Source: Zingiber officinale (Eukaryota > Streptophyta > Magnoliopsida > Zingiberales > Zingiberaceae). From it: a stretch of 64,000 nucleotides of DNA. This document shows, one piece after another, positions 43,991 to 55,444 of the stretch (within the stretch, counting starts at the first letter, position 1; each line of letters starts with the position of its first letter). The notes under the pieces are model-generated. The model was not told where the DNA came from and made no database searches. It was given only the letters and a program-made list of their open reading frames with translations. Position numbers and translations under genes: made by a program. Where the stretch lies: the NCBI RefSeq assembly GCF_018446385.1, contig NC_056000.1, positions 38,539,511 through 38,603,510 on the forward strand, written 5' to 3'.

Positions 43991-45816
43991 GATTCGATAG
44001 TCCACACATATCTCAAGAGAGACAATGATAAGTTCGACAGGATTCACTTGTTTGTGGGTTATCCTAGAGAAATGAAAGTAGGTTTATAGTCTTAAAAATC
44101 GGAAGGTTATTGTTAGCATCAACGACCGATTTTATAAAAGGACTATAAATAAACCACGCCCATAAGTAAATTTGTTTCTAAGGAAATAATAAAGGATACG
44201 CCTAATCTAGTACCAACTGCATAAGATGAAATATCACAAGAACCGCAATACGATCATAAATGATACACAATTAGATAGTGCCTCATCGTAGTGGGAGGGG
44301 TTAGCAACCTAAAAAGATTTATGTTTTGGGAGAGTTTTTGACTCGATCCCTGAGGACATGAACCCGATCTCTGGACATATGATTAAACACTCCAAGATAA
44401 AGATGCAATATCTTGCAAAGAGTAATGAATAACATAATTAGAATATATGTATTCTAATAAAATCTGAAGCTTATAGAACCACCAAATGGTATAAAAGTCT
44501 GGGTGTAAAAGGTCTATATTAGGAAAAGAGGGATAGAAGGTAGAACTTTCAAAGCAAGGCTAGATGAAAAGGAAACTTTTTCACCGGTAGCCATGCTTAA
44601 GTCTATCCGATTCTTTTATCTATTGGCAAGTGGATGTCAAGACAACATTCCTTAATGGAAGTCTCAAGAAAACATCCATATAAAGCAACCGGAAGCATTG
44701 CAAAGGGCTAAGAGCATCTTGTGTGTAAGCTCAATCAGTCTATGGACTGAGGCAAAGCTTCAAGGTCTTGGAACATCTGGTTTATCAAAGTAATCCAGAT
44801 CTATGGATTTAGTAACCGGATAAGTCTTGTGTATACAAAAGGTGTGATGGAAACGTGGTGGTATTTCTTGTACTATACTTAGATAACATTTTTGGTAGTT
44901 GGAAATAATATCAAAATGTTGTCAGAAGTAAGAGTATGGTTGTCCAAACAATTCGATATAAAGGACTTGGGAGAATGTATATATTCTTGAGATCAAAGTA
45001 ATAAAGGATCGCAAGAAAAGAATATTTTACTTATCCCAAGTTTCATACATCGAAAAAATCCTTGCTCGTTTTAAGCATACAAAACTCCAAGAAAGGTTTC
45101 TTACCTTTTCAGGATGGAGTAACTTTATCTAAAGATATGTCTCTGTAGACATCAAAGGAGATAAAGGAAATAAAGGCAGTTCTTTATGCTACGGCTGTTG
45201 GAACCCTAATGTATGCTATGCGAGAAATCTGTTTGCCAAGGCATAGTTAGCGGATATCAAGTAACCCTGGACAAGGACCTTGGATTGAAGTACCTTAGAG
45301 GCACTAGAGATTATATGTTAGCTTACAAGGCGCTTAATTTAGTCCTCGGGTTGTATGGATTTTGACTTCCAATGATAGGGACATAATAAGTCAACCTCGG
45401 GTTTTATGTTTACTTTAGAGGTAAAGTGGAAGAGTGATAATAGGTGTTTTTGACTCCACCATGTGCTTAGTATACGGAGCCTCCGAGGTAGCCATAAAAG
45501 TCGAATGACTCAATAACCTCAAGATAGACTTAGATATGATTTCTGGTTTGTTCAAAATTATTACAATTTATTGTAATAATGTTGGTGCAGCAAACTCAAG
45601 AAACCATAAGTCTATAAGGCAAGTAAACACAATAACGCAAGTACCACCCAATACGAGGAATCGTATAAACGAGGAGAAGTTGCTGCCTAGATTGCATCGG
45701 TGATGACCTATAGATACTTTCACTAAGGTCCTTAAGGCAAGAGCTTTGATGGGCGTGAAGGGACGGAATCGGATGTATGGCAGATATGACAATTAGTCTT
45801 TAGTATAAGTGGGAGA
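43991..45816 (+). pseudogene. Copia E reverse transcriptase and RNase H remnant
   Basis: Readable pieces: AKGYxQ-type and FSPVAMLKSIRF near 44575-44610, VKTTFLNGSL near 44637, the YLDN-like relic of the YxDD box near 44880, KDLGE near 44960, LYATAVGTLMYAM near 45188, and an RNase H end near 45560-45760 (CNNVGAANSRN, then DTFTKVLKARAL). Small deletions break the frame repeatedly. The minus-strand ORF 45792-45568 is only its shadow. Confidence 0.7.
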
Positions 45817-48276
45817 TCATAGAGTGTACACTAAAAGCCTAGCTTTTGGTATAAACATTTATCTAGAAATAAGAATCACATTGATCAAATGTCTACATTT
45901 GTGATAAATGTAGTTGTTCAATTAATTTATATTGTAGATAACATGGTGTGTGTGTCACACACAGAGGATCATGTTATCAACCTTATAAATTATAAATAGT
46001 AGCTCACACCAAGATGGAAAGGAACAAACCATTGAAGGTCGTAGTGTAATTAGGTATTAGTTTATCTTAACTATATAATTACACTAGTACACTTAGAGTG
46101 TATTGAGTAGGACCATTAGAGGTTTCTTTTATATCGACTTTATAAAGAAACAAAGACCTCGATTATTATGGAAGTGTGCTCTTAATCCTAATATAATAAC
46201 AAGCACATATATTTGATATTTATTTTATTTAATAATGGGTGAGATTTAGTTCGATGAATCAATAAGCCAGATAAGTTGAGAGATGATATCACTTATGTTG
46301 GTGTTTGATTATAGAAGGAAACCGTGTCCTAGAGATACTAGGTTGAGAATGTCTCCAAGAGGAGCTCAAAAGGATTGTTATGTTAAACCCCGTGGACTTA
46401 GTCCGACATGATGATAAAGTTGAGTGGTACTACTGAGCTAGATATTAATTAAGTGAGTTGTCAAGAACTTACTTAATTAGTGGACATTGTTATCTTAAAC
46501 ACGGAGAGACTAACACACCATAATAAGAAGGAGCCCAAAATGTAATTGGGATTGATGCGGTAGCAATAATAATTTCTCAGTGGAATGAATTATTATGATA
46601 AAATTAAATTGTGTGTTCAGGAATGCTTAATTTTATCGGAGACCAAAACCATTCCTCCTCTCGTCCCTATCGTAGCCTCTTAATTATGAGTACTATACCC
46701 ACCATACCCACCTTCTTACCCATCCTATGGGGCCGGCCAAGCTAGCTTGGAGACCAAGCTACAACTTTGGTTCATGGGTGAATTATGAGCAACTCGGCTT
46801 AGGTGGTCGGCCCTATTAAAATAAAAAGGAATTTTATTTTAAAATTTTTCTCATGTGGATAACATGATTTAAAAGAGAGTTTAAAAATTTAAATCTTTCC
46901 TTTATAAGATTTTACAAAAGATTAAGAGAAGAGTTAAATCTCTTTCCTTATTCAGATTAAAAGGTTGATTTTAATTTTGGTAAAACTTTCCTTTTAATCA
47001 TGTTCATGATTTAAAGAGAGTTTAAAATTAAATATCTCTTTATAAAGCTTCTACAAGGATTAAGAAAAGATTAGATATCTTTCCTTATTCGTAGATTGAA
47101 GAGATTTTAATTTTAAAGATAACTTTCTTTTATCCACATGTTTAAAAGAAATATTTTAATTTATAAAATTTCCTTTTATATCATCAAGGAAAAATTATTA
47201 GAGAAATTTTTATAAAATTCCGGAAATAAATTAAGTTTTAATTCTTGATGAATTAAATTTCCCTTGCTTGGTTTAAAGTGGCCCACATTGTTGATGAGAA
47301 AATATTATTTTAATTAAATAAATTTTCCTTATCAATGGAAAAGAATTAAGGAAATTTTATTTAAATTTCCTTATTTGCTAAGGCCAAGGATTATAAAAGA
47401 GAGGGAGAGGTGCCTTCATGGTGAACAACTCTATTATTTTTCCTCTCTTTTTCTTCCTTGTGTGGTCGGCCATCCTCTCCTCCTTTCTTCTCTTGATGGC
47501 CGAACCTCATCCTTCTTGTGGAGACCCATATGGTGGCCGAATCAAGTTTAGAAGAAGAAGAAGAAGGAGAGAAAGAAAGCTTTGTTTCTAGCATCCCTTG
47601 GAGCATGTTGGTGGTGGCGAACCTCTTCATCCTAGAAGAAGTTTTGATGGCCGAAATTGCAAGGAAGAAGAAGGTGCTTGGTGGTTCTCAGTAGATCGTC
47701 GCCCACACAACGTCCGAGGTTGAAGAGGAATACTGTAGAAGATCAAGAGGTTTTCTAAAAGGTATAACTAGTAATTTTTCTTTCCGATCATACTAGTTAT
47801 TTTGGAAATAATACTAAATACAAGAGGCATACGATTCTAGGTTTCAATTTGTTTTCGATATAGTGTTCTTTTGTTTTTCTTGTGATTTGATTGTTCTTTT
47901 CGGTTAACCTAAAGTTATTTTAGGAAATTAAATATTAGCTTTCTATAAAAGGTTTTGTCTAGTCGGTGGTGGTTGCTCCCATATCCAAGAAGGCCATGTG
48001 CCTCGCCACGTCAGTACTGGGAACCGATTATGGAAATTAATATTTAATGGAATTAATAACTTAAGGTGACTTGGGTCGAACGTGTTAAGTTCCGCAGGAG
48101 ATCCAAGTCAAAACCTAAAAGAACAAATAGATTAAGTTTTGGATCAAACGTGTTAAGTTCCGCAGGCGATTCAAAATTTAATTTAAAAGAACACATGGTA
48201 GCTAGGAAAAGGTTCAGACCTTTGTACAAAATTTTTGTACAGTGGAACCTCTAGGTTTTCCGAGTAGCAACCAACA
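45817..48276 (+). mobile_element. Copia E 3' LTR
   Basis: Matches the 5' LTR end to end but is about 90 bp shorter through many 1-5 base deletions (for example GTGTGTGGTGTCAC versus GTGTGTGTCAC near 45950, CCCTGCAGGTGGAC versus CCCCGTGGAC near 46388). The terminal TG has become TC. Ends GCAACCAACA followed by ATATC. Confidence 0.9.
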
Positions 48277-49363
48277 ATATCCACACGAATAAGTGTTCGT
48301 TTGTCTCATAAACTCGTAAAATGGAGAAGGCAACCACCTAAGGTTGTGCTAGCAACCTTGATAGGAGATCTCAGTCTAGAGGAGAAGAGAAGAGGAAGGA
48401 GAATGAAGAAGTTCACCAAAATGAGAGAAAAAATGCTTAAGTATTTTCATCCAATGAAAATACTCAATGAGCATTAATTCAATTAATGAACATTAATGAA
48501 TATTTACACTCCATTAAGGACCACATTTGAACCTCTTAATTCAATTTCAAAAATTGAATGATTCATTTAATTTTGAAATTCAATAAATCAATCTCCATTA
48601 ATCCTCTTAGTGAATGAAAGTCACTTGAGTCTAACTCAAGTCTAATACACTTGAGTCTAACTCAAGTCCAATTCAATCGAGTCTTACTCAATTGATTTCA
48701 TGCAATTTCAAGTATAATGAATATCTATTTTATTAATTCGTATTGACTCCTTGAGTCTAGTTTGAATTGGACTCAATCCAATAATTAGATCCAATTGAAT
48801 CTAACTCAATAAATCCAATTCGGATTAGACTTAATCCAATGATTCATCATATGAACTCATCTCCAAATCTACTTATTCTTTATGTGTGATCCAATAGGTT
48901 CTTGTAACGTTGGCAATATATCCAAATCAATATTTAGATACATAAGCAATGAGTGACATCTAGCAAGACATCATTGCTATCCAAGTGACGAGAAAGTCGA
49001 GATCCGACCTAACCTATCCGTGGCTATTATCTTGAATGACTTGGTCCCTCTATCCTTGATATCTAGATTGATCAATGAGGCATAGACTGTGTCATCCTCT
49101 TATCAACCTTTTGTGTTTTTTGATCTCTAAGTAGACGCACTCAATCAAATAAGCTCAATATCTCATATTGACTCATTTGCGCATGGTCATGCTTTCTTGT
49201 GTCCTACTAATCAACGGGCCCACAAATATCGCTTCCATCATATAGAAGGGATATATCCCATCTACATCACTCATATCCCTCCACACAATTCATTGCAAAC
49301 CTAGTGATCAACTTTATTATCCACCTTGTTACAGGTGACGTTTGCCGATACCAAAGTACACAA

Positions 49364-51740
49364 TGTTGATGCGGGAAGCATCGAAGATCTAACCTATGTT
49401 TTGATTATGTCAAATGGTTCAAAATTAAGGTGTTTTTTATCTAACATGTATGAATGAATTTGCAGGAAAGTCCTAACTGCGGCTAGGCAAGTGGAAAACC
49501 CTAAGGGGTAGTAACCTTAGGTCCTAGGGGGTGGTAACCCTAGGTGGTGGAAAACCCTAAGGGGCTGTAACCTTAGGTCCTAGGGGGTGGTAACCCTAGG
49601 TGGAGGAAAATCCTAAGGGGCGGTAACCTTAGGTCCTAGGGGGAGGTAACCCTAGGTGGCGGAAAACCCTAGGGGGTGGTAACCCTAGGTCCTAGGGGGT
49701 GGTAACCCTAGGAAAAAAGTCCAGTCGGTCTGGAGGACCGGACTGGCAACAGGTATGCTCTCCTGAGTGGAGTAGGTGAGGACGTGTTCCCCACGGAGGA
49801 AACAGTAGGCGTCGGTTCGACCTAGGGTTTCCGGTCGAAAATCCGAAGTCAAAACCGGACAACCCGAAAGATGTCAACTTATTTGTTTTATTTGATATTT
49901 GTCTAACTCTGTTTTGTAGGAAACTAACATTTCTTCAGGGTCAGGCTTAGCCATGATCGGTCGATCGAACGACCTGATTGGTCGATCGAACCGCAGTACA
50001 AAAGGACTAGATTTCTAGATTGCAGGTCAGGCTCAGTCGAGGGATCGGTCGACCGAACCTGGGAATCAGTCGATCGAACCAAGGATGGGAGCTGACCAGA
50101 TCGAAGCCGAGGGGATCGAATCGGATAAGTAGGTCATCTGATCGGTCGACTAAACCTTGGGATCGATCGACCGAATCAAGGATAGGACTTGACCAGATCG
50201 AAGCCGAGCGAGCGGATCGGATGAGGAGGAGATCATTTGATCGATCGACCAAACGTGGGGATCGGTCGACCGATCCACTTCGGGTCAACCCTGATCCCGA
50301 GCTTTGAGGATCTGGATCAATCCTGCAGAAGCTATAAAAGTAGCATCGGGGAGCAGCTTCGACAATGACCGAAAATTGAACAACCTGTGCTCTTGTACGC
50401 CGCTCTGAATGCTCCAACTACGCTCTATGACTCCGACAACTGACGACGACTTTCTTCATCTGTTTGTACTGTCGGTATAATTCGTTATTCAGTACTTGTA
50501 CTTTAAAATTGTAAAAGATTTACGGATTGATAGTGATTGCCCACCGAAAGCGATCAACGATCGCGGGCCTTGGAGTAGGAGTCGCTCAAGGCTCCGAATC
50601 AAGTAAAAATACGTGGGTCTTCTTGTGTGTTTTATTTTTCGCTGCTTTACTCGAACGTTTTTGAAAATGATAAGTGAAAGTCACGAGTGTTATTCACCCC
50701 CCCCCCCTCTATAGCGCGTCTAGATCTAACAATTGGTCTGGAGGACCGGACTGGCAATAGGTATGCTCTCCTAAGTGGAATAGGTGAGAACGCATTCCCC
50801 GCGGAGGGAACAGTAGGCGTCGGTTCGACCTAGGGTTTTCAGTCGGAAATCCGAAGTCAGAACTGGACAACCCGAAAGCTGTCAACTTATTTATTTTATT
50901 TGCTATTTATCTAACTCTATTTTGCAGGAAACTAACATTTCTACAGGGTCAGACTTAGCCATGATTGGTTGACCGAACGACCTGATTGGTCGACCGAACC
51001 GCGGCACAAAAGGACCAGATTTCCATATTGCAGATTGGGCTCAGTCGAGGAATCGATCGACCGAACCTGGGGATCAGTCGACCGAACCAAAGATGGGAGT
51101 TGACCAGATCGAAGCCGGGGGGATCGGATCGAATGAGGAGGTCATCTGATCGGTCGATCGAACCTTGGGATTGGTCGACCGAACCAAGGATAGGACTTGA
51201 CCAAATCGAAGCGAAGCGAGCGGATCGGATGAGGAGGAGATCATCTGATCAGTCGACCGAACGTGGGGATCGGTCGACTGATCCGCTTCGGGTCAAACTT
51301 GATCCTGAGCTTTGAAGATCTGGATCAATCCTGCAGAGGCTTTAAAAGGAGCCTCGGGGAGCAGCTTCAACAATGAACGAAAACTGAACAACCTGTGCTC
51401 TTGTACGCTGCTATGAACGCTCCAACTACGCTCTACGACTCCAACAACTGACGACGACTTTCTTCATCTGTTTGTACTGTCGGTATAATTCTTTATTCAG
51501 TACTTGTACTTTAAAATTATAAAAAATTTATGGATTGATAGTGATTGTCCACCGAAAGCGATCAACGATCGCGGGCCTTGGAGTAGGAGTCGCCTAAGGC
51601 TCCGAACCAAGTAAAAATACTTGGGTCTTCTTATGTGTGTTTTATTTTCCACTGCTTTACTCGAATGTTTTCAAAAATGATAAGTGAAAGCCACGAGCGC
51701 TATTCACCCCCCACCCCCTCTAGCGCGTCTCGATCCAACA
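49364..51740 (+). mobile_element. Two-LTR Sirevirus remnant without interior
   Basis: A complete LTR (49364-50731, TGTTGATGCGGG to GATCTAACA) is followed at once by a second copy (50732-51740) that lacks its first 360 bp. Flanks are CACAA (49359-49363) and CATAA (51741-51745), one mismatch from a duplication. The two copies match along about 1 kb. Both have GC-rich palindromic words with GGTCGACCGA, a TATAAAA-like box (50333-50340; TTTAAAAG at 51341-51348) and a C-run before the end, as in the other Sirevirus LTRs here. All internal sequence has been deleted together with the start of the 3' LTR. Confidence 0.85.
49490..49760. repeat. CCTAAGG/CCTAGGG hairpin array
   Basis: Alternating units with matched arms: CCTAAGG (49500-49506) with CCTTAGG (49515-49521), and CCTAGGG (49523-49529) with CCCTAGG (49538-49544), repeated to about 49713 with the loop GGTGGTAA or GGTAGTAA. 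A final unit at 49721-49746 has CCAGTC with GACTGG around GGTCTGGAGGACCG, the same GGTC/GACC plan as the array at 1969-2196. Confidence 0.82.
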
Positions 51741-52238
51741 CATAACTCCTTATGTAGAGAACCGTAACGACTTCAGGTCTAAGGACTATTCATATCAATA
51801 ATCACATGAGAATGTTTATGACACTCATATAGCGATCAATGAAACATTCTCATGGCGGGTCATTCAGTATATATTCTTTAATATATACACATGTGTCAAC
51901 TTGATATCTCATATCCATGACTTGTGAGATCAAGTCATCCATTGACCTACATGCTAGTCTTAACGCATTAATATTGTCATTGTATATTAATGTTTGACTA
52001 GGAATAGTTAAGAGTAGTGTTCCATGTAAATCTACAATAGCTCACTATCAATTCAACTGATTGATATGCTATAAATAAGAACCTACTACCCAAGGACATT
52101 ATTATACTTATTCAATCGGCACTGAACTGAAATAAATATAATAACTAACTTTGCCTTTTATTAATAATGAAATATGATATAAAATGAGCCCTTTACAATC
52201 ATATCATAGTTGATACTAGGGCTAATACTAACATGAAG

Positions 52239-53435
52239 GCCACCGGCGGTGCACAGATAGTCCCTTCGAGTAGGCCGGATAAGGATGGCATCCAATCGGA
52301 TGAATCAAGAGCTACGAACTCTTGGATGGGAACGGGGTTCGATGTTTCAACCCGTTCGGAAGACCACACTACCGAAAATGTGGAGCGTGATGAAGGCTCC
52401 GCCCAGCGCCTCTTGTGCCTGAGCAGTGGCTCTCTTGAGGAGGTCGAGCCCAACGTCCCCTCGACTTGAACGACCAGTTGTCATTCGGAGGGAGGGCGTA
52501 ATCCACTAGCCGCTCCACCACTCACCAAGACCAAAGCTGCCTCACTCTCATCTTGGGGGTCTTCTTAGGAACCGACCGACTGAATGTCGTGGCTCTCCAA
52601 CTCCTCCGTAGCAGTCGAATTCATCGCAGCGTCCGCAAGTTTAGCCTTGTCGGCCAGACGCGCGGGTAGCATGACTTCGGCTGCAAAAGAGGAAGAAAAA
52701 TCAGTTAGAATCAAAGGAAGGAGAACAGAAGTTGCATACCTAGGCTGAACGGGAGCCGGGTGCAGATCGAACTCAGGCCGAAGATATAGAGGACACCCTC
52801 TAGCAGCAACTTGTAGATGTCGTACTTCTGACCGGCCAACATAAAAGCTGCGTTGATGTAGTCCGATCAGCTCTTATACTACTTCAAGGGAGTCTGGGTC
52901 ACCACTTCGAGCTGCCAGTGGGTTGGGAAGTCCAACCGCTCGGAAAGGCATACAAAAAAGAAATATTCCCTCCAATGCTTGTTGAAGGTCGGCATCTTGT
53001 CGAAGAAAACTAAACCCACTCGGGCTTGGAAAAGAAAATCCCCAGCTCAGACAATTTCGGATAATAAAAGTAATGAAAAATCCAGGGAGTGAGAGGATTG
53101 TCGTACGGACGGAATAGGATCACTACCCCGTACAACAGCCGAAAGGAGTTCGGCACTAGTTGACGAAGGGAGATACGAAAGTACTTACATATGGCGGGAA
53201 AGAATGGGTGAATAGGAAACCGCAAACCGGCGGTAAACGAATCCCTAAAGAAACAAATGCAGCCGGGCGGCGGAGAATTTGGCCAATTGGAAGGAGAAGG
53301 GAGGACAACTTTGTAACCAGGAGGAAACTAAAATGCGGCTGTCAAACTCTCAATATCACCAGCGTCAAACTGGGACTCAATAGAGGTATACTAGAGCCCA
53401 GGGATGCCAACAGGAGGCTGTGAAGAGCTTTCCAT
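52239..53435 (-). pseudogene. Gypsy antisense ORF, 5' half
   Basis: Read on the minus strand from the ATG at 53435 (MESSSQPPVGIPGL, then a stop). Frames then read PSNWPNSPPPGCICFFRDSF, LRFPIHPFFPAICKYFRISL and LVPNSFRLLYGVVILFRPYD, and further on MPTFNKHWREYFFFVCLSER, LDFPTHWQLEVV and YKLLLEGVLYIFGLS. This is the pattern of the extra antisense ORF found between pol and the 3' LTR in RIRE2-like gypsy elements, a protein of unknown role. It continues at 24690-23593 beyond copia D. Several stops and frame changes. Confidence 0.7.
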
Positions 53436-54191
53436 CGAAACTAAAGTTCAATAGAAAATAGGGAAGAAAGGCGACTCAGAAAAAGGGACTCTACAAGCAA
53501 CGAACAACTTTAATCGAAGGAAGATGAGGGATTACGAGAGATCGCAGAGATTGCCGGAGAAAGGGCGATGGAGCAAAGCGCTACAAAGACAACGACGACG
53601 AGAGGCTTGCAGACGAAGACGACGACGCGGAGTGAAGAAGACGTAGGCAAGCGATGCTTATAAACCTCGGGGTCAACCGACTGGAGTCGTCCGATCTAGG
53701 TTGCAGAAACCCAGGCAAAGATCAGACCGTTGAATTTAAATCGCCAAACGTCACATCGATATCCTGTTGCGTCAGGCGTGCGGCGACAGTGGGCGTGGCA
53801 CGTGGTGCATCACCACGGGCTGGCATTTAATGAGGACAATTTAAAAACATGGGGGCACGCTCAGCCTTAATGCGAAGAGGTTTGCATGATTTCCCATAAA
53901 TCTGGGTGACGTAAGCCAAGATCGTTCTCGCCCAGAGAATCCCAAGAAAAGATTGTTAAGTGCGAATGCTCGTTGTGCCGATCGTCTTAAGGGGGAAGAA
54001 CTATGGTCGATCGACAATCCTCAATAGGCCGATCAGCAAAGAGCAGTCACATAGTTGATCGTTGGGTCACGTTAGTCCCAATCAGAGACCGAGGAGTGTC
54101 GAAGTCGATTGGGTGGCGAGCTTCACAGACAATTTTGTCCAGTCATTCAGACTTGCAGCCTCCTTCGACTAGACTTGAAGAGGAGGCATGT
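53436..54191. other. Gypsy region between antisense ORF and 3' LTR
   Basis: No domain recognised. It would contain the promoter of the antisense ORF; a TTATAAACC at 53659-53667 (minus strand GGTTTATAA) is the only TATA-like candidate. The plus-strand polypurine tract GAAGAGGAGGCATG (54178-54191) abuts the 3' LTR. Confidence 0.5.
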
Positions 54192-55170
54192 GATGCTGTG
54201 ATAAAGCGAGGCCCACCCTGCAGGGGATAGTTGTTGCGGTGGAGGTCAAAGTCAAGGCAGTTAACACTCAAATAGCATCGGGCAGTCAGGCGACCATGCC
54301 TCGATCGGAGGGAGAAGGTCCCGATTCGACCCCCACCTCTGACTCGGGTAATATGCCGAACAATCGATGCTCAATAAGGGAAGACAATAGAGGAGATGAC
54401 ATTCAGAATCCGAGCCGAGAGGCACCCTCGCTCAACCTGACAGCAGAGCTCAACATTGGCGGATCGGAACTTCGGCCGAGCGGCTACCCCGCTCGGCCAG
54501 GCAGCAGGTTTCAGCATTGGCAGAGTTTAACTTCTACTGAGCGACTACCCCGCTGAGCCTGGCAGCAAGTCTCGGCAGTGGAAAAGGGGAATTTCGATCG
54601 AGCGGCCACACGCACAGGAGTAGCGAGGTTCTGGTCGACCGGGCGGGACACCGGAGCAGTGAAATTTTGACCAAGCGGCCAACCCACTCGGCCTAACAGT
54701 ACACTCTGATGTCCATCGACATCCTTTTGAGAGTTGGTGTTACTGACACCCGGCATGGACAGCCAGAAGATCGTACGGCGGAAGTTTCCACTGTCACTTC
54801 AGAGATATGCTCGGCCTGTTAAGGTACTATGTCAGAGACATTTTACTGACAAGTCTTTTTAAGAAAATCTTTGGGAAGCATGCTCACCTTGGGGAGCGTG
54901 CACGCACGATATAGGAGTTTTATATAAAGGAGGGTTCAAGCATTGGCGGAGGTATGTGATATTCACTGTTTGCGCTACAGTCTTCTTATTGCTCCGCCTT
55001 ATACTTCATCACCGATGACTGACTTGAGCGTCGAAGGTCCAACGTCGAGGACCCCTTCCTTGGCTCGGCGCTGACGTAATCTGTGCTACAAGCCCGAGCG
55101 AAGTCTACAACCGGTCAGCAGATGCGCCACATCTCCAATTTTCCATCTCATTGACTTTCGGACAAGATCA
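54192..55170 (+). mobile_element. 3' LTR of the gypsy element
   Basis: 979 bp, TGATGCTGTG to GACAAGATCA, followed by ATATA, which duplicates 9308-9312. It keeps the TATA box at 54921-54928. Substitutions relative to 9313-10293 are scattered through the whole length, so the insertion is not recent. Confidence 0.9.
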
Positions 55171-55175
55171 ATATA

Positions 55176-55385
55176 CGTCTACCAACACATAATGCACTAA
55201 ATCTACTTAAGGTGTCTTCCTTTGGACCAACACGTTAGTTCAACTTAGTAGCACGTTATGTAGATAGACTCAAGAAACTCCTAAAAATTTTATTCGAACA
55301 GAAATTACTTAATCAATCTTAACAATATAAAATTAGACTTATTAATCGATTGATATAATTTAATTGATTATCCCAATCCAACGTC

Positions 55386-55388
<3 letters not shown>
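55176..55388 (-). other. Copia A leader, middle piece
   Basis: Resumes the copia A leader after the gypsy insertion. It holds one more hairpin unit (GGTGT with ACACG around CTTCCTTTGGACC, 55211-55236) like those at 8995-9300, which supports the join. AT-rich, no ORF. Confidence 0.7.

Positions 55389-55440
<52 letters not shown>
55389..55440. repeat. TA microsatellite, left side of the Mutator-like element
   Basis: About 26 TA units ending exactly at the first base of the terminal inverted repeat. A second TA run of about 27 units (62433-62486) starts at its other end. The target duplication cannot be counted inside such a repeat. Confidence 0.9.

Positions 55441-55444
<4 letters not shown>

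Larger units (their letters stand above)
35761..48276 (+). mobile_element. Copia E: plus-strand Ty1/copia element inside the copia D 5' LTR
   Basis: 5' LTR 35761-38308, 3' LTR 45817-48276, flanked by the perfect duplication ATATC (35756-35760 and 48277-48281). A PBS (TTGGTATCAGAG, from 38310) follows the 5' LTR and a polypurine tract (AAGTGGGAGAT, about 45807-45817) precedes the 3' LTR. The interior holds a degraded copia gag-pol and a solo gypsy-like LTR. The solo LTR at 4912-7597 is of the same family. Confidence 0.92.
24691..52233 (-). mobile_element. Copia D: minus-strand Ty1/copia element with four nested insertions
   Basis: LTRs begin TGTAAGGAA (24691 and 35565) and end CTAATACTAACA or its decayed form (27620 and 52233). 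Flanks are TGAAA (24686-24690) and TGAAG (52234-52238), one mismatch from a 5-bp duplication. The PBS (35552-35562) abuts the right LTR. Internal order on the minus strand is gag, protease, integrase, reverse transcriptase, RNase H, the copia order. Nested inside are a solo Sirevirus LTR, a solo gypsy-like LTR, copia E and a two-LTR Sirevirus remnant. Without these the two LTRs are each about 1.75 kb, a good check of the reconstruction. Confidence 0.88.
48282..52233 (-). mobile_element. Copia D 5' LTR, second fragment, interrupted
   Basis: 48282-49363 and 51746-52233 are collinear with 24885-27620 of the left LTR. The gap is the Sirevirus remnant at 49364-51740. Ends CTAATACTAACA at 52233. 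Confidence 0.88.
9313..55170 (+). mobile_element. Ty3/gypsy element (Tat/RIRE2-like layout), lacking pol and filled with nested insertions
   Basis: The two LTRs (9313-10293 and 54192-55170) begin TGATGC and end GGACAAGATCA, and the whole is flanked by the perfect duplication ATATA (9308-9312 and 55171-55175). The gypsy-derived interior is only gag (10338-10421 and 18075-18712), a tandem repeat region (23103-23330) and a long antisense ORF (23593-24690 with 52239-53435). Gag is of the Retrotrans_gag type of Ty3/gypsy. An extra antisense ORF between pol and the 3' LTR is known from the RIRE2-like group of the Tat lineage; assignment to that group is inference. No gypsy protease, reverse transcriptase or integrase was found. 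Confidence 0.85.

Noticed and set aside
50007-50417. 136-residue ORF with repeated RLVDRS, and the matching plus-strand ORFs
   Set aside because: These are translations of GGTCGACCGA-type palindromic words, open on both strands.
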